The notes below the pieces were generated by a model that worked only from the letters and a program-made list of their open reading frames with translations, did no database searches and was not told the origin of the DNA. A DNA stretch of 64,000 nt. It comes from Rallus limicola. Its lineage: Eukaryota; Chordata; Aves; Gruiformes; Rallidae. Position numbers and translations under genes: made by a program. Shown one piece after another: positions 60,031 to 64,000 of this stretch (positions are counted from its first letter, which is position 1; the number at the start of each line of letters is the position of its first letter). The stretch is from the NCBI GenBank assembly GCA_022605955.1, contig JAKCOZ010000330.1, positions 180,600 through 244,599 of the forward strand, read 5' to 3'.

Positions 60031-61398
60031 AAGGCCGCGTTCTTTTTCCGAAGGCGACGGGGAGTCGAGTTCGGGTCGAGGCGCGCGGTACCGTCCGCCC
60101 GCACAGTTTTGATTAGCTTTTTGTTTCTTATAGGTGCTGAAGAATAAGGTGGCAACCACCAGCACGTCCCGGTCAGCCCACGCAGGGGATCGCACGCGTT
60201 CCTTCCAGGACAGATGCGGGTCCCCGGTCGCCTGAGAGCTAAGCGGAGGGACCGGGTCTGGGGAGGGAGCGGGAGGAGAAGAGAGGGCGGGGCGAAGGCG
60301 CCGACGGCAGGGGGGTCGTTTGCCCGTGAAAGTCAGCGTAGGCGAAGGGTCTGTTTGGGAGCGGTCCCTTCCGGGCCGGCAAACGGGAGCGGGTGGCTTG
60401 TCAGCATGTCGCTAGGGTGTGCCGGGCAGGGCAGCTCCAGCCTCTATGTGCGTTTATACTTGTTGTGTGTCACGTTTTCCACGTCTTAGCTCTTTTCCAG
60501 GTGTCGGCATCCTCTTTACGCTCAAAGGGGCACAGCGTGCCTCTCGGCGCAGTCTCTAGGGTCTCGAATGCCCACGCTCGCTCATCGGCGTAGCGCTCAC
60601 GGGGCTCTTCTTGATTTGTCTAGCAAGGTCGCGGCACGGTTCATCCTCGCATCTCGGAAGTTTCTGATCAGTTCTCTCTGGCGGCATCATCGAGGGCTCC
60701 CTCGGGAGCTCCGCTCTCCGGTCACCCATTTTCACGGGCCGAGGCTTTTCCCATGCATCTTTCTATCGTTAGGTCTCGAAGGCGGGCTTCTCGCGCATCC
60801 GTCGTCACAATTTTGACAGTAAGTCCTTCAAACGAGCCGTTCCGGTCCCCTCCCTTCTGGGGCTGCCGTAGAGCTTCCTTCCATCCGCCCTTGGTGGCTT
60901 TGTTTGACGGCATCTCCCGTCCGGAAAGCCCTTCTCGCCGACAGTTTTCGGTCATCTTGGAGTCGCGTCATCCGCAGGGTTCTGCATTGTGTCATTCTTT
61001 GTGCGTGTTCGGCACGGAGCTGCTCTGCCGGAGCTGTGGAGTCGGGGCGATGTGGCATAGCAGTAAGAGTCCAGGGTTAGCGTGAGGGATTCTGCCCGGG
61101 AGGTATCGGCAAAGGCGGTACCGTCAGCAGGGGGCGCGAACCGTCCTTTCCTGGAGATGATGGGAGCCGCCCGGGCGGGGCCCCGCAAAGTCGGAAAGAG
61201 CAGATGGAATTTTTGCAGGGGCGTAAGGCTGGGGGGCTCTGAGGTAGGCCCCCTGGGGTTTCTTTTCCATTTGCATTTAAACCGCTGCCTGCAGTTACAC
61301 TCCAGATAGGGTTCTTCAGAGGAAGCGAGAGGTCTGGAGCGGTGCAGCAATGAGTTGGCATCGGGGTGACGCGCTTAGTAAATTGTTCGGTTTTTCAG
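60031..61398. other. CpG-rich stretch with scattered splice-like sites, no supported gene
   Basis: Several acceptor-like and donor-like sites occur: TTTGTTTCTTATAG ending at 60133; TCTATCGTTAG ending near 60771 with a donor GACA|GTAAGT about 50 bases later; and TTTTTGCAG ending at 61218 with GAG|GTAGGC at 61244. These could be further exons upstream of the 61.4-kb unit, but reading frames do not join convincingly. Short frames on both strands have no recognisable features. GGGGCTCTGAGGTAGG here has a weaker counterpart near 63145 (TGGCTCTGATGTAGG), so the duplicated unit may reach further left than exon A. Confidence 0.3.
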
Positions 61399-61965
61399 AT
61401 GGGGCCAGATGGGATGCATACCGCTGCAGCCACGGAGTTGTCGAGGGAAGACCACGAGGAGGTAGGTCGGCCAACGGTGTCGGCGCGATGGAATGGTCAG
61501 CGCCTCTGTGCCATCTATAAGACTTCTGTGTGGCTGTTTTTCGTAGGTACGAAGCGAGAAGGAAACCGGTTCATTTCCAGGGTCGGTGACTCGGGCCGGG
61601 TAAGCCATTTCTAGCGGGCCGGTGTCACGCCGCAGGTGAGTTTTATAGGCATCCCTTGTTTGTGTGTTACAGGCCAGGCCCGAGCCTCCACGCCGCCACC
61701 CGTAAACAGCATAGGTCAGGCGAGCGACCGGTCAGGGTAAGGTAACGGAAGGTGGGAACCGTTACGGGCAGTCTCTCGGCACCACGTCTCGTTCAGACCC
61801 CGGAGACGGTGGTGGGACCTACACGGGACACCGAGAAGGTGAGGCGGCCCTCGTCTGCGGCGGCTCCTAATGCCACGGCAGGCAGACGGAGCTCTCACCT
61901 CTCTGTTCTTGCAGGTGCCGCACGGCCATTCGCAACCTTTGGAAGCGGAGGAGAAGCGGACGTGA
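61399..61965 (+). CDS. Candidate five-exon small gene (90 codons), unknown product, copy 1
   Basis: Five blocks join at consensus sites: A 61399-61461, B 61547-61599, C 61673-61736, D 61797-61838, and E from 61915 with TGA at 61963-61965. Each acceptor has a pyrimidine tract (TTTTTCAG, TTTTTCGTAG, TGTGTGTTACAG, CTCGTTCAG, CTGTTCTTGCAG) and donors are GTAGGT, GTAAGC, GTAAGG and GTGAGG. The introns are 85, 73, 60 and 76 nt. Exon A begins at ATG directly after its acceptor and the frame stays open through all joins (21+39+14+16 codons; the B/C join splits a codon). The product is hydrophilic, rich in Glu, Arg, Pro and Thr, starting MGPDGMHTAAATEL, with no signal peptide, membrane segment or recognised domain. 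Exon E has donors at 61990 and 62028, so the transcript may go on. Real transcription is unproven, and a non-coding RNA is the main alternative. Confidence 0.38.
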
Positions 61966-62034
61966 GGCGGAAGAAAAGCCGGGTGCCGGGTAAGAGGCGA
62001 TTGCGGGAGCAGCGATTTCTCGCAAGGGTAAGAA

Positions 62035-62165
62035 TAATTTTGCATCTCTCGGGGCGGTAGGCGTCACACACCGCGATCGCCGGCACGTCTCTCTCCAGAA
62101 GGAGCGGGTATCCAGACCGCCACCACCTTTTGGATAAGCAGGGTGTTCAGGTTACCATTCATAAT
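62035..62165 (+). repeat. TAATTTTGCATCTCT module, copy 1
   Basis: Begins just after a donor-like CGCAAGG|GTAAGA at 62028. It runs through GGGGCGGTAGGCGTCACAC, GGCACGTCTCTCTCC and TTTTGGATAAGCAGGGTG. It is nearly the same as 63872-64000 and clearly related to 59951. Conservation of an apparently intronic block across three copies could reflect recent duplication (copies 1 and 2) plus constraint or conversion (copy 0). Confidence 0.8.
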
Positions 62166-62416
62166 AATTGTCAATTCTCTCTGGGTGTCACTCCTTAGGT
62201 CACCGGCTACGTCGCACCACGCCTCCCTTCTCCACCCTCGGCGAGCATCGTCGCGTTTGAGCCTCGCCGCTTTGTCACCGAGCCCATCGACCAGCCGTCA
62301 GCTCGCTCTCAGTCTAAAGCGTTTCACATTGCGAGCATCTCTGTGGCCTCGCCTTTGCAGAGGCTGAGCTGGAACGACCCCTCCGCTTCACAAAGCGTTG
62401 ATTCTCAAATTCTGTG
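62166..62416. other. CpG-rich spacer with two acceptor-like sites
   Basis: CTCCTTAG at about 62192-62199 and GCCTCGCCTTTGCAG ending near 62361 look like acceptors; no donor pairs with them clearly. A 74-codon + frame (62143-62367) is open but unremarkable. Nothing else is recognisable. Confidence 0.3.
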
Positions 62417-62805
62417 CGCCACATGACTCTGTACTGGGGTGGCGTAATCCATAGCATTGTCACATCTAGGGATGCCGTCTCGCGCCATCAGGCTCTGTAT
62501 TCGAACTGTGTCTCCCGCTGCATGACTCTGTACAGGGGTGGGGTAATCCATAGCATTGTCATATCTTGGGACGCTGTCTCACGCCGTCAGCCTCTGTACG
62601 CGAACTGTCTTGCGCCGTATGACTCTGTAATAGGGCCATGTAATTCATAGCATATCGTCCTGTCCCGGAATGCCATCTTGGGTTGCCCTGCCATGTATTT
62701 CTGTGGTGATTTGCATTGTATATCTACATGTACTTTGCATTTTGTGCTTTCTGGCTCGGCAATGCAAGGTGTAATCTATAGCGTTGTTGTATCTCATGGA
62801 GTTGT
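62417..62805 (+). repeat. 98-bp tandem repeat, about four degenerate copies
   Basis: CATGACTCTGTA recurs at about 62422, 62521 and 62618 (periods 99 and 97), each time followed by a form of GTAATCCATAGCATTGTC. The third copy decays after about 62690, and a fourth partial copy, GTGTAATCTATAGCGTTG, lies near 62770. The unit is unrelated to the 198-bp satellite as far as I can see. Confidence 0.85.
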
Positions 62806-63232
62806 AAATTGCTGTCTAGCTATGTTTTTGATTTATCTTTGCATTGTATGATGCTGTCTTGGTGCTCAGTCTCGGACTGTGCAGTGTCTTCTCTAGCTCT
62901 GTTTTTTGCAGGCACTACATGGACACTTGGATTCTTGCAGAAAATTCTGCAGCACATTTCCCCGAGCATCAATTTCAAAGAGAAGCGGAGGTAGGGCACC
63001 GCAGGTAGCGAAGCTGTTTCCCAGGCTTTGGTTTTTGCGGTCTGACACTTTAGCATCACAGCGATGCAGGTGCTCGAAAGGTGAGACCGTGCAAGCACAG
63101 CCATAGACCCGGGTGATGGCCCCCCGTGGCGGCTGGAGGCAGGATGGCTCTGATGTAGGGGTGGGCAGGACGTCGGTGAGTTAGTGTGCCTAACCTAGTG
63201 TGCGTGTGTAACATTTTTGTTTGGTTTTCCAG
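62806..63232 (+). other. Spacer with a candidate exon (62912-62990)
   Basis: CTCTGTTTTTTGCAG ends at 62911 and GCGGAG|GTAGGG gives a donor at 62991, leaving a 79-nt block open in all three frames. It therefore cannot be assigned a phase. It lies upstream of exon A of copy 2 but has no clear equivalent upstream of copy 1. The rest of the stretch holds no recognisable feature. Confidence 0.3.
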
Positions 63233-63826
63233 ATGGGGCCAGATGGGATGCGTACCGCTGCAGCCCACGGAGTTGTCGAGGGGAAGACCACGAGGAGGTA
63301 GGTTGGCCCACGGTGTCGGCACGATGAAATGGTCAGCGCCTCTGTGCCATCTTTAAGAGTTATGTGTGGCTGTTTTTCGTAGGTACGAAGCGAGAAGGAA
63401 ACCGGTTCATTTCCAGGGTCGGTGACTCGGGCCGGGTAAGCCATTTCTAGCGGGCCGGTGTCACGCCGCAGGTGAGTTTTATAGGCATCCTTGTTTGTGT
63501 GTTACAGGCCAGGCCCGAGCCTCCACACCACCACCCGTAAACGGCATAGGCCAGGCGAGCGACCGGTCAGGGTAAGGTAACGGAAGGTGGGAACCGGTTA
63601 CGGGCAGTCTCTCGGCACACGTCTCGTTCAGGACCCCGGAGACGGTGGCGGGACCTACACGGGACAACCGAGAAGGTGAGGCGGCCCTCGTCTGCGGCGG
63701 CTCCTAATGCCACGGCGGGCAGACGGAGCTCTCACCTCTCTGTTCTTGCAGGTGCCGCACAGCCATTCGCAACCTTTGGAAGCGGAGGAGAAGCGGACGT
63801 GAGGCGGAAGAAAAGCCGGGTGCCGG
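63233..63826 (+). pseudogene. Second copy of the five-exon unit, frame broken
   Basis: All five blocks and splice sites of the 61.4-kb unit are present: A 63233-63297, B 63383-63435, C 63508-63571, D 63632-63675, E 63752-63826. Exon B is identical to copy 1. Exon A is 65 nt rather than 63, with an extra C and an extra G in short homopolymers, and D is 44 rather than 42. The exon A change shifts the frame so that a TGA is met inside exon B. Substitutions in C and D would also alter residues. It is either a decayed duplicate, a non-coding RNA copy for which the frame does not matter, or an intact copy with homopolymer errors in the assembly. Confidence 0.5.
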
Positions 63827-63871
63827 GTAAGAGGCGATTGCGGGAGCAGCGATTTCTCGCAAGGGTAAGAG

Positions 63872-64000
63872 TAATTTTTGCATCTCTCGGGGCGGTAGGC
63901 GTCACACGCCGCAATCGCCAGCACGTCTCTCTCCGGAAGGAGCGGGTCGGCGGACGGCCACCGCCTTTTGGATAAGCAGGGTGTTCGGGTTGCCGTTCAT
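63872..64000 (+). repeat. TAATTTTGCATCTCT module, copy 2 (cut by window end)
   Basis: Same order of motifs as 62035-62165, with one extra T in the opening TAATTTTTGC and scattered substitutions. The window ends within it, so the duplicated unit probably continues and there may be further copies to the right. Confidence 0.8.

Larger units (their letters stand above)
59815..62410. promoter_or_regulatory. CpG-dense region (CpG-island-like)
   Basis: CG dinucleotides are frequent throughout, with local runs such as GGCGCGCGGTACCGTCCGCCCG near 60080, and density drops after about 62420. Germline methylation normally removes CpG, so such density suggests hypomethylation or recent origin. The exon-like blocks lie inside it. 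It resumes around the second unit after 63370. Confidence 0.55.

Noticed and set aside
58341..64000. Many single frames of 60-130 codons in the right flank
   Set aside because: Mutually overlapping on both strands, with no recognisable domains and no agreement between the duplicated copies; several simply run across the predicted introns.
1..64000. tRNA, rRNA or transposase genes
   Set aside because: No cloverleaf-type internal promoter boxes, conserved rRNA blocks or transposase motifs were recognised in either strand by eye.

Overview
The window looks like eukaryotic, probably bird (sauropsid) DNA. About 55.8 of 64 kb is one tandem satellite. The rest is G-rich minisatellite, CpG-rich sequence and short exon-like blocks with GT...AG borders. 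I see no bacterial operons, rRNA, tRNA, transposase or CRISPR array. The bird assignment is an inference from texture (G-rich low-complexity tracts, very short introns, monomer-size satellite with higher-order structure), not from a recognised gene. A microchromosome, the W chromosome or a pericentromere would all fit.

Region 1 (1-46692) is a head-to-tail array of a 198-bp monomer, about 236 copies, entering from beyond the left edge. Up to about 37160 no net indel is visible: every monomer keeps the same phase modulo 198. Inside lie recent block duplications of 11, 14, 20 and 21 monomers. Monomers carrying a TGA variant are confined to 7.1-35.1 kb. Region 2 (46693-46745) is a patchwork junction at which the array flips orientation. 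Region 3 (46746-55800) is about 46 monomers in the opposite orientation, built from different sequence variants, so it is not a simple fold-back of the left arm. Because 198 is divisible by 3, both strands are open for kilobases; I do not regard those frames as genes.

Region 4 (55801-58340) is the array flank: an AT-rich block with phased A/T tracts, then strongly diverged relatives of the satellite (one copy in + orientation at 56.24-56.45 kb, a 193-bp-period pair in - orientation at 57.9-58.3 kb) enclosing a G-rich minisatellite that itself switches strand near 56.57 kb. This is an inverted structure holding probable ancestors or cousins of the satellite.

Region 5 (58341-59820) has a TATA-type promoter with a candidate non-coding first exon, a second candidate exon, and a G-rich tract bounded by 36-bp direct repeats. 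Region 6 (59815-64000) is CpG-rich and contains a duplicated (about 1.83 kb apart) multi-exon unit. In the first copy five exon-like blocks join at consensus splice sites into a 90-codon open frame that I do not recognise; the second copy carries single-base insertions that break it. A third, older relative of one exon and of a downstream module lies at 59.9 kb. A 98-bp tandem repeat separates the two recent copies.
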